Positions 1-8,538 are shown, counted from the first letter of the stretch. The stretch is DNA of 64,000 bases from Bog-756 sp963777665 (GCA_963777665.1 CAVZRJ010000006.1:124001-188000); one strand, 5' to 3'. Numbers and translations: made by a program. Notes: a model not told the origin generated them from the letters alone.

Positions 1-1432
1 GATCGAGGAATGTGAGGACGACCGTGTGACCGGTCAGACCGGCCAGGCTCACCGTCCGGCCGTCCTGGTCGGTGAAGGAGAACGCTGGAGCCGGCCCATC
101 GAGCTTGTTGGGCGTCCCGTTGGCAGCCTCGGTGAGGACCGGATCCGCGTTGGGATTGGTCGCAGCAAGAGCCATCGGTGCCGCCCCGACCAACACGATG
201 CCGACCGCACCGATCGCGGCGAGGCTGCGGAGCAGGTATGAAGGGCTCAGACGGTCGAGTCGACCGGCCGATGCGCCAGACGCGACGGGTTCCGCCGCCG
301 GTGCCGCCACGGGGGCCGCGGTGTGCACCGGTAGGCGCACCATGGCGACGTACCCCGACGTGAACAGCAGGGCCATCGGGATCATCGAATTCGGATCGGT
401 GCCCACGCCGCCGAAGAACCCGAAATCCTCGACAAGCACCCAGTCGGCAAGGCACAACACGATGGCCGCTGCCACGCCCACACGCGAGGCACCTCGGCGG
501 CCGGTCAGCATAAGGACCCCGATCGAGGCGAGAAGCAGCACTGCGACAAGGTTGACCGCCCAGCCGTGGGCGGCGTCGAACGACCCGAAATCCCGCACCC
601 AGGACGCAGTGAGCGACGGCTGCGACATCGCGGTCATCTGCCTCTCCATGGCGGTGAGGGTCCCGGGAGCGCTCGTCGGGTGGGGTTGTCCGGACCAGAA
701 GCCCCGACCGGGCCAGGCCTGGAGGATCGCCATCCCGACGAAGAAGAGACCGGTCACCCGGAGCACGGCCTTCCCCGGACGCGGCGTCTCCCATGCCGGA
801 TCGGCCAACGCGATCAGCAGGCCCGCGGCGATGTAGAAGACCGCCGCGCCGGGTGCCCCGAAGAGCCAGCTGCTGCCGTGGCCGAAGATCCCACCGAATG
901 CCTGGCCGAAGACCCAGACCACGAGGCCCCACCCGGCACTCACCAGGCCGGCCGTGCGCGACCATCGACCCCGGGGCGCAACCAGCAGGAAGGTGCCGAT
1001 CCCAACCTGGATCCAGACGGTGGCGGCGGCGGCGGACACCGGGTGGTTGTTCCAGATGGTGACGCCGGAGTTGACCAGGTGCTGTACCCACCCGGGCGAG
1101 GACGAAGCAGCCGGGGTGATCACTTGTCCGGTGAGACCGAGGGGCATCGAGCCCTGGGTCTGGAGGAGGCCGTCGAAGATCCAGATGATCCCGAACGAGA
1201 TCCTGAGCAGGCGACGGGCGGTCGGTTCCGGATACGGCCAGAGGTCGGGTGCCGCGGTGCCAAGCGTTCCGGCGGCGACGTCCCGCCGGAACCGCAGGGT
1301 GCGGACCGTGTTCCAGACGATGGCGAGAACGGCCAGCAGGAGGAGCACGACCAACAGCTGATGATTCAGGGCCGAGCGGAAGGCGTCGCCCACCACGGGG
1401 TCATTGATCGGCACCCCGTGTGCCATGTTCAT
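1..1432 (-). CDS. Polytopic membrane protein fused to SCO1/SenC-like redoxin (3' end outside window)
   Basis: Read on the minus strand from ATG 1432 (a second in-frame ATG is at 1426), the frame stays open to the window edge, so the C-terminus is missing. The first ~380 residues contain several hydrophobic helices with W/F-rich loops. After a further helix ending in ALAAT comes a redoxin segment starting APAFSFTDQDGRTVSLAGL and running into VVLTFLD. That pattern is the start of SCO1/SenC copper chaperone domains, whose CxxxC motif would follow just outside the window. The likely role is copper delivery to cytochrome oxidase or thiol chemistry outside the membrane. The membrane part is not a family I can name; a DoxX-like fold is possible. 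The two-domain architecture is seen; the function is inferred. Confidence 0.7.
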   Translation of the reverse strand, partial: MNMAHGVPINDPVVGDAFRSALNHQLLVVLLLLAVLAIVWNTVRTLRFRRDVAAGTLGTAAPDLWPYPEPTARRLLRISFGIIWIFDGLLQTQGSMPLGLTGQVITPAASSSPGWVQHLVNSGVTIWNNHPVSAAAATVWIQVGIGTFLLVAPRGRWSRTAGLVSAGWGLVVWVFGQAFGGIFGHGSSWLFGAPGAAVFYIAAGLLIALADPAWETPRPGKAVLRVTGLFFVGMAILQAWPGRGFWSGQPHPTSAPGTLTAMERQMTAMSQPSLTASWVRDFGSFDAAHGWAVNLVAVLLLASIGVLMLTGRRGASRVGVAAAIVLCLADWVLVEDFGFFGGVGTDPNSMIPMALLFTSGYVAMVRLPVHTAAPVAAPAAEPVASGASAGRLDRLSPSYLLRSLAAIGAVGIVLVGAAPMALAATNPNADPVLTEAANGTPNKLDGPAPAFSFTDQDGRTVSLAGLTGHTVVLTFLD

Positions 1433-1619
1433 CGAGCTACCACGTTTTCCTCGAAGTTCCTGGTAGTCCCCATCCGTGCGGTGGTACCGGATCCCGGGCA
1501 GGGCCTACAGGTCGTCCGGCTCCGTCCGTGTCGGTGACCGTGCCGGTGCTGGTGATTCCGATCGTCCACTGTAGATCGGAGCAGGGCAGACTCCCATGGC
1601 GGCCCTCGACCGCCGTCGC

Positions 1620-2498
1620 CTACTGGCCGAAGAGCAGGCCGTAGTCGGCCCCCCGACGGAGGTGGTGGCCGCCGTCGACGGGCAGGTTGACCCCGGTGAT
1701 CCACCCCGACTCGGGCCCTGCCAGGAACCGGACCGTCGCCGCTATGTCCTCGACGGTGCCCAGCCGGCTGATCGCCATGTTCGCCAGATAGTCGTCGAGG
1801 AGCGGGCCTCCCGCGGTGATCATGGCCATGAGCTCGTCGTCGACGATCCCCGGCTGCACGGAGTTGACCCGGACGCCGGTCGCTCCGAGCTCTTCGGCCG
1901 CGTACTTACAGAGCATGTCGATCCCGGCCTTGGACGCCCCGTAGGCCCACAGCAAACGGTGGGGGAAGTGCCCGGCCCCCGACGACATCGCAACGATCGA
2001 CCCGCCGGTCGCCTCGCCACCGTCGATGCCCGCGCCTGCGCCGGCGGCCATCAGCGGTCCGCCGTGCTTGATGGAGAGGTAGGTCCCGATGAGGTTGAGG
2101 TCGACCGTGGCACGGACAGCGGCGGTGTCCGCCTCGGTGATCGGTCCGATGTGGAGGCTCCCGCCGGCACAGGCGAACAGGATGTCGAGATGGCCACGCG
2201 CCGACGCGGACTCGGCGACGGCCGCTGCGATCTCCTCTTCAACGGTCACATCGGCCACCACGTACCGGGCGGATCCGGTGGGTCCGGCGGGTGGTCCGTC
2301 GCTCGCCGCGGCGGACGCTGCAACGGCCTCGAGCTCGCTCACCGCGTGTGCCAGCTTCTCCTCGGTGCGTCCGCAGATCGTCACGTCCGCACCGTCCCGG
2401 ACGAGGCGAGCGGCAGTTGCGAGGCCGATGCCACTCCCTCCCCCGGTGACCAGCGCCGCGTACCCGGCTATTCCCGTCGTCGGCACTGTCCCGTTCAC
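1620..2498 (-). CDS. SDR-family NAD(P)-dependent oxidoreductase
   Basis: Classical short-chain dehydrogenase of 292 aa. The cofactor motif TGGGSGIG is at residues 18-25, the catalytic pair is Y186/K190 (YGASK) with serines at 172-173, and the C-terminal ITGVNLPVDGG signature is present. The usual NNAG motif reads ACAG. Start GTG 2498 is chosen because GGGAG lies upstream and the fold begins soon after it; an upstream in-frame extension is low-complexity. It is divergent from the acyl-CoA synthetase gene, so a role in fatty-acid or steroid oxidation fits (for example a 3-hydroxyacyl-CoA or hydroxysteroid dehydrogenase), but the substrate cannot be read from sequence. Confidence 0.85.
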   Translation of the reverse strand: MNGTVPTTGIAGYAALVTGGGSGIGLATAARLVRDGADVTICGRTEEKLAHAVSELEAVAASAAASDGPPAGPTGSARYVVADVTVEEEIAAAVAESASARGHLDILFACAGGSLHIGPITEADTAAVRATVDLNLIGTYLSIKHGGPLMAAGAGAGIDGGEATGGSIVAMSSGAGHFPHRLLWAYGASKAGIDMLCKYAAEELGATGVRVNSVQPGIVDDELMAMITAGGPLLDDYLANMAISRLGTVEDIAATVRFLAGPESGWITGVNLPVDGGHHLRRGADYGLLFGQ

Positions 2499-2635
2499 TC
2501 CTGCACTCCCGTTCGCTGTCCCTGGTGGCCGTGCGCCGGCGGTCTGCCGGCCCGGACCGGCGGTGGCCACGCCTGGAGCAGCTACCGTTCCGGTGTCCCG
2601 GCAGCATGCTACGGACCGGGCTGAGCGGCAATCAG

Positions 2636-2687
2636 GCGCTTCGGCACCGCCCGGCGGGGCGGACACCCGTGGTCACGGCCGAAGCGC
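2636..2687 (+). promoter_or_regulatory. Nested stem-loop in the fadD leader
   Basis: A perfect 10-bp inverted repeat pairs GCGCTTCGGC (2636-2645) with GCCGAAGCGC (2678-2687). Inside the loop a second 6-bp hairpin pairs CCGCCC (2647-2652) with GGGCGG (2657-2662). The structure ends 32 bp before the GTG of the acyl-CoA synthetase gene, so it would sit in that gene's 5' leader or act as an operator between the two divergent genes. No ligand class is recognised. Confidence 0.45.
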
Positions 2688-2719
2688 GCGGAGCCTCGGA
2701 GAGAGTGAGGAGACTGGCA

Positions 2720-4372
2720 GTGGGCACCCGGCACTTCAACCTTGCCGACCTGTTCGAGGTGGTCGTCGACACCGTGCCGGAACGACTGGCTCTGGTGGCA
2801 GGCCCTGTGCGGCTCACCTATCGACAGCTCGACGAGCGGGCCAACCGGTTCGCCCACCACCTCACCCAACACGGGATCCCGACCGGCGCCCACGTCGGCA
2901 TCCTCGCCCGCAACCGTGCCGAGTGGGTCGAGTCCATGATCGGCTGTTTCAAAGCGCGCACCGTGCCGATCAACCTCAACTTTCGCTACGTAGCCGCCGA
3001 GCTGCGCTACGTCATCGACAACGCCGACCTCCGGGCGCTGCTCTTCGAGCGCGGGCTCTCGGATCTGGTCGCCGAGTCGATCGACCCCGGCCAGCAGGAG
3101 CACAGCGGGGATCCCGGAACGTCCGGGCCACTCGACCTGATCGTCCTCGACGGGGAGCCGGACCGGCGCGGAGACGACCGACGCACGCCCGGGGGACCGT
3201 CCCCTGTCGGGTACGAGGAGGTGTTGGCCGCGGCGTCGCCGAATCGGGACTTCGGCGAGCGCTCGCCCGATGACCGGTACATCCTCTACACCGGAGGGAC
3301 GACCGGCATGCCGAAGGGAGTGATCTGGCGCCAAGAGGACATCTTCTTCGCGGCGATGGGTGGCGGCGGCTGGGGTGCGGCGCCGGTCGCCGAGCCCGAG
3401 GAGCTGGCCGGTCGGCTGAACATCGACGAGGCCGGGCGGGTACCGATGCTGGTCGTCGGACCGCTCATGCACGGCAACGCACAGTGGGCCATGTGGAGCG
3501 CCTTCCTGATGGCCGGGACGGCGGTGCTGTACACGGACCGCGGGTTCGACCCCGACCGGCTGCTCCGGCTCATCGAGGATGAGGGGGTGATCTCGACCGC
3601 GCTCGTCGGCGACGCCATGGCCCGGCCCCTCGCGGAGACCCTGACTTCGGCTCCCGAAGGCACCTACGACCTCTCGACCCTGGCGGTCATCGGCTCTGGC
3701 GGAGCCATGCTGTCGGCCGCTGTACGCGCGGAACTCGCCGAGGAGCTTCCCGGCGTTCTCATCATGGACCGATTCGGCTCGAGCGAAGGCGGGGCCCAGG
3801 GAGCGGTGGAACCCGGGCGGATGGGCCCCCGGTTCGCGATGAGCGACGGCACCTCGGTGCTCGACGACGACCTTCGCCCGCTCACCCCGGGCGACGGACG
3901 GATCGGACGGCTGGCCCGCACCGGACGAATCCCCCTCGGGTACTACAAGGACCAGGCCAAGACGGCGGCCACCTTCCCGACCGACGCAGCAGGTGTCCGA
4001 TGGTCGGTCCCCGGCGATCTGGCCTCGGTCGAACCGGACGGGACGATCACCGTCCACGGCCGGGGGTCGGCGTCGATCAACTCCGGTGGGGAGAAGATCT
4101 TTCCTGAGGAGGTCGAGGCCGCGATCAAGGCCCACCCTGCCGTCTTCGACGCCATCGTGGTCGGCCTCCCCGACGAGCGATTCGGCGAGCAGGTGGCAGC
4201 GGTCGTGAGCGCCCGTGCCGGTACGGCTCCCCTCTCCCTGGAGGCGCTGCAGGAGCACTGCCGCGGACTGATCGCCAGCTACAAAGTACCCCGACGGGTG
4301 CTCTGGGTCGACGCGGTCCCGCTCACCGCGGCCGGGAAGCCCGACACCAAGTCGGCCAAGGCTCTCTTCTGA
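2720..4372 (+). CDS. Acyl-CoA synthetase, FadD19-like (ANL superfamily)
   Basis: A 550-residue adenylate-forming enzyme activating a carboxylic acid to its CoA thioester via an acyl-AMP. The A3 motif YTGGTTGMPKG is at residues 190-200, the C-terminal hinge INSGGEKIFPEEVE is intact, and the catalytic-lysine region ends TAAGKPDTKSAK. The N-terminus (FNLADLFE, LTYRQLDERANR, LNFRYVAAELRYVIDNADL) matches by eye the mycobacterial FadD19/FadD17 type used on sterol side chains and branched acids. Start GTG 2720 has GAGGAGA six bases upstream. It is divergent from the SDR. Substrate preference is inferred from family resemblance. Confidence 0.88.
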   Translation: MGTRHFNLADLFEVVVDTVPERLALVAGPVRLTYRQLDERANRFAHHLTQHGIPTGAHVGILARNRAEWVESMIGCFKARTVPINLNFRYVAAELRYVIDNADLRALLFERGLSDLVAESIDPGQQEHSGDPGTSGPLDLIVLDGEPDRRGDDRRTPGGPSPVGYEEVLAAASPNRDFGERSPDDRYILYTGGTTGMPKGVIWRQEDIFFAAMGGGGWGAAPVAEPEELAGRLNIDEAGRVPMLVVGPLMHGNAQWAMWSAFLMAGTAVLYTDRGFDPDRLLRLIEDEGVISTALVGDAMARPLAETLTSAPEGTYDLSTLAVIGSGGAMLSAAVRAELAEELPGVLIMDRFGSSEGGAQGAVEPGRMGPRFAMSDGTSVLDDDLRPLTPGDGRIGRLARTGRIPLGYYKDQAKTAATFPTDAAGVRWSVPGDLASVEPDGTITVHGRGSASINSGGEKIFPEEVEAAIKAHPAVFDAIVVGLPDERFGEQVAAVVSARAGTAPLSLEALQEHCRGLIASYKVPRRVLWVDAVPLTAAGKPDTKSAKALF

Positions 4373-4414
4373 GTGCCGAGTGTTCTGAGTGCTGAGCGCT
4401 CTGAGTGCGTCCGG
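4367..4414. repeat. Three tandem ~16-bp imperfect repeats
   Basis: Three consecutive 16-bp units (4367-4382, 4383-4398, 4399-4414) share the core TCTGAGTGC. The first unit overlaps the stop codon of the acyl-CoA synthetase. They lie between two convergent genes and form no obvious hairpin, so a replication-slippage array is the simplest reading. Confidence 0.6.
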
Positions 4415-4446
4415 TCGCGGACCGACCCGGTCCCCGGTGCCATGGG

Positions 4447-5322
4447 TCAGGACGCAGGCGCCATCGCGTGCGGTGTGGCGACCGTGGCGGTAACGGTCGT
4501 GACCACCCGGTCGGCGGCGGCGTGCAACACGGGTTCGTCGACCTCGAGAACCCGGCGGATGCCCGCGTCGGGCCAGAGTCCGAGGACCCGGGTCGCGACG
4601 GGGTGGGTCGACGACCCGAGGCCGTCCACCAGGGCCACATAGGCCAACTCCTCCTGCCATCCCGCCCCGGGACACCCTGCGGACAGTGACACCAGGGCCG
4701 TCCCCCCCGCCGCCCCGTGCGGGCCGTGAGCACCGCTGACCGGGTCGGACGCGACCCGCAGTTCGGTGCGCGCCTTGCACCTGACGGTGCGGGGCCCGGG
4801 ACACGTCCAGACGTCATCGGACCGACCGAGCTGGGCCCCGTGCAGGAGGCCCCAGTCGAGGCCGGCCCAGAGGGAGGTCGCCCACCCGATGGCTTCGGCC
4901 AGGACGACCGCCCGGGCACCGGGGCCGAGACCGGCGAGCCAAGGCTCCCAGAAGTAGGTGCGCCATCCGGTGCGCCGCCACTCCTCGAGTGCCGCGTCGG
5001 CGAGAGGGCCGACCGCCTCCGCCGGCCCCCGGTAGCGACCTGCCGCGCAGGCGCGCACAGCTGCGAGGCCGAGCGAGCGACGGGCCAGGACCGGCTTCCA
5101 CACGAACGGTGGCTCTGGGACGCCCACGGCAGAGGGGCAGGAATCGGCCAGGCGCACGGTCCGGAGGGTGATGTCGACACGGGGGCCCCGGGGCAGCCCG
5201 TCCAGCGTCCGGGCCACGCCTGCACGCAGATGTTCGTCCACGCGCCGCCACGCCTGCTCGGCCAGGGCGACCGAGGGAGGAGCCAGGAGGGCCCGGGTCA
5301 CCGCGGTGGCGCTGTCGGTCAT
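4447..5322 (-). CDS. Protein of unknown function paired with a RecB-type nuclease
   Basis: A 291-residue soluble protein starting at ATG 5322, which overlaps the stop of the upstream nuclease gene by 4 bp (ATGA). I do not recognise a family. It is rich in W, A and R, has segments such as WRTYFWEPWLAGL and WAGLDWGLLHGAQLG in the middle, and scattered cysteines that do not form a clear metal site. No signal peptide or membrane helix is evident. Translational coupling suggests a partner or accessory of the PD-(D/E)XK protein. Its 3' end faces the acyl-CoA synthetase across a 74-bp gap. Confidence 0.7.
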   Translation of the reverse strand: MTDSATAVTRALLAPPSVALAEQAWRRVDEHLRAGVARTLDGLPRGPRVDITLRTVRLADSCPSAVGVPEPPFVWKPVLARRSLGLAAVRACAAGRYRGPAEAVGPLADAALEEWRRTGWRTYFWEPWLAGLGPGARAVVLAEAIGWATSLWAGLDWGLLHGAQLGRSDDVWTCPGPRTVRCKARTELRVASDPVSGAHGPHGAAGGTALVSLSAGCPGAGWQEELAYVALVDGLGSSTHPVATRVLGLWPDAGIRRVLEVDEPVLHAAADRVVTTVTATVATPHAMAPAS

Positions 5323-6419
5323 GCTGCCCGCTCCCGCTCGGCTGCGGGCGGGCGGCCGTGGTCGCGACCCGCGCCGCGAGCCCGGATGGGCTGTGCGCCA
5401 CATGCAGCGCACCACCCCTGGGGGCAACGGAGGAGGTCTGCATTTGGAGCGTCGCCAGCCATCGCCCGGATCCCGGCCAGGCAGCGGCGGGCGGCAGTGC
5501 CCAGCAGGCCGGCGTCCACCGGATCGACATCGACCTCCCCGGTGCCCGTGTAGTAGGTGGCCACGACGAACGGGGGGGCGAGGCTGCGCAGGGTCTCGAC
5601 CAGCGCGTAGAAGTGGAGGTCGGCGCGGTGCTCCTGCCGGCGCGCCCCCGATTTCACCTCCACGATCGCCACGGAGGCAGCGCGCCCACCGGGGCGACCG
5701 AGTGCAAGATCGACCCGCGCGGACAACGTGTGAGCGCCGAGCGGCACGCGCAGGGTCTCCTGGGTGCGTGGCAACCACGAGGGGTCGAACGCAGGCCACC
5801 GCTCGCGCAGACGCTCGATCTGGCGCTCGACCTCGGCTCGCAGCTCCCCCCGCTCGCTGCGGGACAACTGTCCGATCCACGCCACCAGGGGGATCTGGTA
5901 GTCGTCGACCGAGAGCGCGTCGAGACCATCGGACAGGACGTCACCGACCGTTCCGACGGTGATCAGCTGACGGAAGAGCACGTCGACGAGAGCACCCCGC
6001 GCCAGGGCGAGTGAAGGGACCCGGTCCCCCAGGTCGCGGACGCCGCGGTGGACTTCGCAGGCGAGCGCACGGGTGATCCGGTCCTTGGTCACGACCAGCC
6101 CGGTTGCGCCGCTACGAGGCCCGGTGCCGCACGGGGCGGTCCCGCCGGCTGTGCCCGGTCCCTCCTCGAGGAACGCCCGCAGTTCGGCCGCGAGCGCCGG
6201 GCCGGCGGTCGGTCGCGGCCGGCCGGTCGCCCGGAGCCGGTCGAGCAGCGCGGCACCGGCTAGCGGCCGCCACGGGGATGCCCATGGCGCCCACGCGGGC
6301 CCCACCCGGTCAGGAGGGGCCGATCCACGACCCCCCACCGGTGCGGGCGGCGCCACCTGCGCATCATGGGGTGACCCCGCTGTCCCGGACTGAACTGGTT
6401 CGATCTCCACGCCGGGCAT
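5319..6419 (-). CDS. PD-(D/E)XK nuclease, RecB/Cas4-like, probable Fe-S cluster
   Basis: From ATG 6419 the protein has 366 aa. The nuclease core is readable: D237 in ARVDLALG, E254-x-K256 in AIVEVKSG, then D267 to Y271 (ADLHFYAL) replacing the usual QxxxY. One upstream cysteine (C121) plus C332, C337 and C340 after the core resemble the four-cysteine Fe-S arrangement of AddB/Cas4-type nucleases, though the spacing differs. A DNA-processing role (repair, or defence against foreign DNA) follows from the fold. No helicase lies nearby; the only partner is the coupled downstream gene. The first ~100 residues are low-complexity, no ribosome site precedes the ATG, and the true start may be further in. 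Confidence 0.72.
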   Translation of the reverse strand: MPGVEIEPVQSGTAGSPHDAQVAPPAPVGGRGSAPPDRVGPAWAPWASPWRPLAGAALLDRLRATGRPRPTAGPALAAELRAFLEEGPGTAGGTAPCGTGPRSGATGLVVTKDRITRALACEVHRGVRDLGDRVPSLALARGALVDVLFRQLITVGTVGDVLSDGLDALSVDDYQIPLVAWIGQLSRSERGELRAEVERQIERLRERWPAFDPSWLPRTQETLRVPLGAHTLSARVDLALGRPGGRAASVAIVEVKSGARRQEHRADLHFYALVETLRSLAPPFVVATYYTGTGEVDVDPVDAGLLGTAARRCLAGIRAMAGDAPNADLLRCPQGWCAACGAQPIRARGAGRDHGRPPAAERERAA

Positions 6420-6513
6420 TGGGACAGTGTGAACCGCGGGTGTCACATCCCGATCGGACAGATCAGGAGAGGGGGACCCGCATCCACTCCGCCGGGGCCT
6501 CGACGGCGACCGA

Positions 6514-6519
6514 TAGCCT
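6514..6519 (+). promoter_or_regulatory. -10 box for the patatin gene, near-leaderless
   Basis: TAGCCT lies 9 nt before ATG 6529 and no Shine-Dalgarno sequence is present, so the transcript would start at or within a few bases of the start codon. No good -35 is visible. Confidence 0.4.
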
Positions 6520-6528
6520 TTCCGACCG

Positions 6529-7716
6529 ATGATCCTTGCGAGCTCGACCGCCACCTTCGCCGTCGTGTTCGGGGTGTTCGTGGTGGCCTCATTGGTGCTC
6601 GTCGCCCTCACCCTGCGATTCGTCCTCAAACGGGCGGCCATTGCGCGAGAGGAGTGGCTCGGCGACGGAGACGACGGATCAGAGGACGACGACTCGGGAG
6701 ACGAGGGCGCGGGCACGACCGCCCTGGTTCTCGGCGGCGGGGGCACCCGCGGGGCGGTCCAGGTCGGGATGCTCCAGGTGCTGGCCGAGCACGGCTTCGT
6801 TCCGGACCGCGTGTACGGCTCGTCGGTCGGCGCCGTCAACGGCGTGGCCTTCGCCGGGGATCCGACCCCTGAGGGGGTAGCCCAGATGACCAGGATCTGG
6901 CAGGGCCTGAGCCGCGACTCCATCTACCCGCAGGGCCGCCTCCACGGCCCATGGCGCTACCTCCAGCAACGCGACTCGGTCTATGCCAACACCGGCCTGC
7001 GGGCCGTCGTCGAGGGAGGATTCGTCTGCGAACAACTCGAGGACGCCGTGATCCCGGTGGAGGTGGTGGCCGCGTCCCTGACCGACGGGCAGGAGCGGTG
7101 GTTCACCCGCGGCCCGGCGGTCGAGGCGGTGCTCGCCTCGACCGCGATGCCCGCCATCTATCCCCCCGTCGAGATCGACGGCGAACGGTTCATCGATGGC
7201 GGCGTCGTAGACAACGTCCCGATCGGGCGGGCCATCGAGGCCGGCGCGTCGCGGATCGTCGTCCTGCTCTGCGCTCCCCCGACCTTCACCCCCGCCATGC
7301 CCAAACGACCGGCCGAAGCCATACTCAATGCGCTGCTGATCGCCATCCACTCCCGTTTCCCGAGGGACATGGCCCACCTCCCCGGCGGGGTCGAGGTCAT
7401 CCTCTGCGTGGGTCCGGAGAGCACCACCCGCGACTTCGACGACTTCTCCACGACCGAGCAGCTCATCGCCGAGGGTCGCGAGGAGGCCTCGGAGGTGGTC
7501 CGGCGTTACGGGCTCGGCACGATCCCCTACCCGGCGACCCCTCGCCCCCCCGCGGCCCGGGCTGATCCCGCGACGGACCGGGACCATCGCACCATCGCAC
7601 CCGAGCACGGTGCCCGAGAGAGCGGCGGCGTTCAGTCCGGAGGCGCTCCCTCAGGCGGGTCATCGCCCGATCCGGCGGTCGTGGCACCCCTCATCCAACC
7701 CGAGCCGCGCACGTAG
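6529..7716 (+). CDS. Membrane-anchored patatin-like phospholipase (RssA family)
   Basis: A 395-residue protein. An N-terminal helix (residues ~8-33) anchors it, an acidic linker (45-60) follows, and then a patatin domain: oxyanion loop GGGGTRG at 69-75, nucleophile elbow GSSVG with S99, and the dyad aspartate D223 in FIDGGVVDN. The fold predicts a Ser/Asp-dyad acyl hydrolase acting on membrane lipids from the cytoplasmic face. The C-terminal ~60 residues are Pro/Gly-rich and their coding sequence overlaps, by 85 bp, the 3' end of the convergent acyltransferase gene. The start is supported by the TANNNT box and the immediate hydrophobic helix. Confidence 0.85.
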   Translation: MILASSTATFAVVFGVFVVASLVLVALTLRFVLKRAAIAREEWLGDGDDGSEDDDSGDEGAGTTALVLGGGGTRGAVQVGMLQVLAEHGFVPDRVYGSSVGAVNGVAFAGDPTPEGVAQMTRIWQGLSRDSIYPQGRLHGPWRYLQQRDSVYANTGLRAVVEGGFVCEQLEDAVIPVEVVAASLTDGQERWFTRGPAVEAVLASTAMPAIYPPVEIDGERFIDGGVVDNVPIGRAIEAGASRIVVLLCAPPTFTPAMPKRPAEAILNALLIAIHSRFPRDMAHLPGGVEVILCVGPESTTRDFDDFSTTEQLIAEGREEASEVVRRYGLGTIPYPATPRPPAARADPATDRDHRTIAPEHGARESGGVQSGGAPSGGSSPDPAVVAPLIQPEPRT

Positions 7717-8435
7717 CGACGCACGATCCTGGCCGGGACGCCCGCGATCACGCAGAAGTCGGGGAAGGTACCCCGCACGACCGCGCCGGCGCCGACGACC
7801 ACGTTCCGGCCCAGCACGGTGCCGGGGAGGATGACCACGCCGGCACCCAACCAACAACCGGTGCCGATGATGACCGGCTCGTCGTGCGGCCACTGGGTGT
7901 GGACGACCTCGTCGGTGTTCTCGTAACCGTGGTTCTGGTCGGTGACGTAGATGTGGGGACCGGTGTGCACGTCGTCGCCGATCTCGATCTGGAAGTGGCC
8001 CACGATGTGGCTCCCACGCCCGATCATGCACCGATCGCCAATGCGCACGACCGGGTCGGACACCATGTGCTGGCCCGGAACCATGCCCGCGGACAAGCTG
8101 ACATGCGGTCCGACGAGGGTGTCCCGTCCGATGCTGATCCAACGCTCACCGAACACTGCGCCGGTGGGGAAGGCGAGGCACGTTCCCTCGCCGAAAGCAC
8201 CGAACCGGCCGGCAAGGCGGTCGCCCGGCCCGGTCGCACCGTGGCGAGCGATCCAGTCCCACCCGACATGTACGGCTGTATTGAGGAAGCGATGGCCCAA
8301 GCTGCCGACATCCCGTCGCCGGGTGCTCGCAGAGGGCGGTCGAGGAGGCACCACGCTCAGCCCGGGAACGCGGCCGTCGCCGGCCGTGCCGGCGTCGTGG
8401 CCCCGCTGTGCGGGGTCGGGGCGGGGTGCACTCAC
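7632..8435 (-). CDS. Left-handed beta-helix acyltransferase (WbbJ/maltose O-acetyltransferase-like)
   Basis: 267 aa from GTG 8435. The core is a hexapeptide-repeat beta helix: repeated turns such as IGDRCMIGRGSHIVG, IGDDVHTGPHIYVTD, IGTGCWLGAGVVILPG and LGRNVVVGAGAVV, with the catalytic-type histidine in TDQNHGYEN and the closing VIAGVPARIV motif of acetyl-/acyltransferases. It probably acetylates a sugar or cell-envelope intermediate using acetyl-CoA. The GTG sits 6 nt after TACCGT, which fits a leaderless start; ATG 8456 seven codons upstream is the alternative. Its 3' end overlaps the convergent patatin gene. Confidence 0.85.
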   Translation of the reverse strand: MSAPRPDPAQRGHDAGTAGDGRVPGLSVVPPRPPSASTRRRDVGSLGHRFLNTAVHVGWDWIARHGATGPGDRLAGRFGAFGEGTCLAFPTGAVFGERWISIGRDTLVGPHVSLSAGMVPGQHMVSDPVVRIGDRCMIGRGSHIVGHFQIEIGDDVHTGPHIYVTDQNHGYENTDEVVHTQWPHDEPVIIGTGCWLGAGVVILPGTVLGRNVVVGAGAVVRGTFPDFCVIAGVPARIVRRYVRGSGWMRGATTAGSGDDPPEGAPPD

Positions 8436-8441
8436 CCCGCG

Positions 8442-8447
8442 ACGGTA
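8442..8447 (-). promoter_or_regulatory. -10 box giving a leaderless start for the acyltransferase
   Basis: On the minus strand TACCGT (8447-8442) is followed by six bases and then GTG 8435. This is the same spacing seen before several other genes in the window. Confidence 0.4.
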
Positions 8448-8538
8448 TCCGACCATCCGAGCGCCCGGCGATCCCGGCGCTTGGGGCATCCACCCGAGCG
8501 GCCCGAGCGCGGGGAGCGGAGACCCGTACGATGACGCC

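Noticed and set aside
72..1537. Long plus-strand open frames (254 and 323 codons)
   Set aside because: They are antisense to the SCO1-fusion gene, have no domain signature, and show the Arg/Pro/Gly-rich composition of GC-rich shadow frames.
1429..1704. Minus-strand 91-codon frame between the SDR and the SCO1 fusion
   Set aside because: It overlaps the end of the SDR in another frame and has His/Arg-rich low complexity without a ribosome site.
2609..4804. 731-codon minus-strand frame
   Set aside because: Antisense to the acyl-CoA synthetase, whose motifs are unambiguous; composition is that of a shadow.
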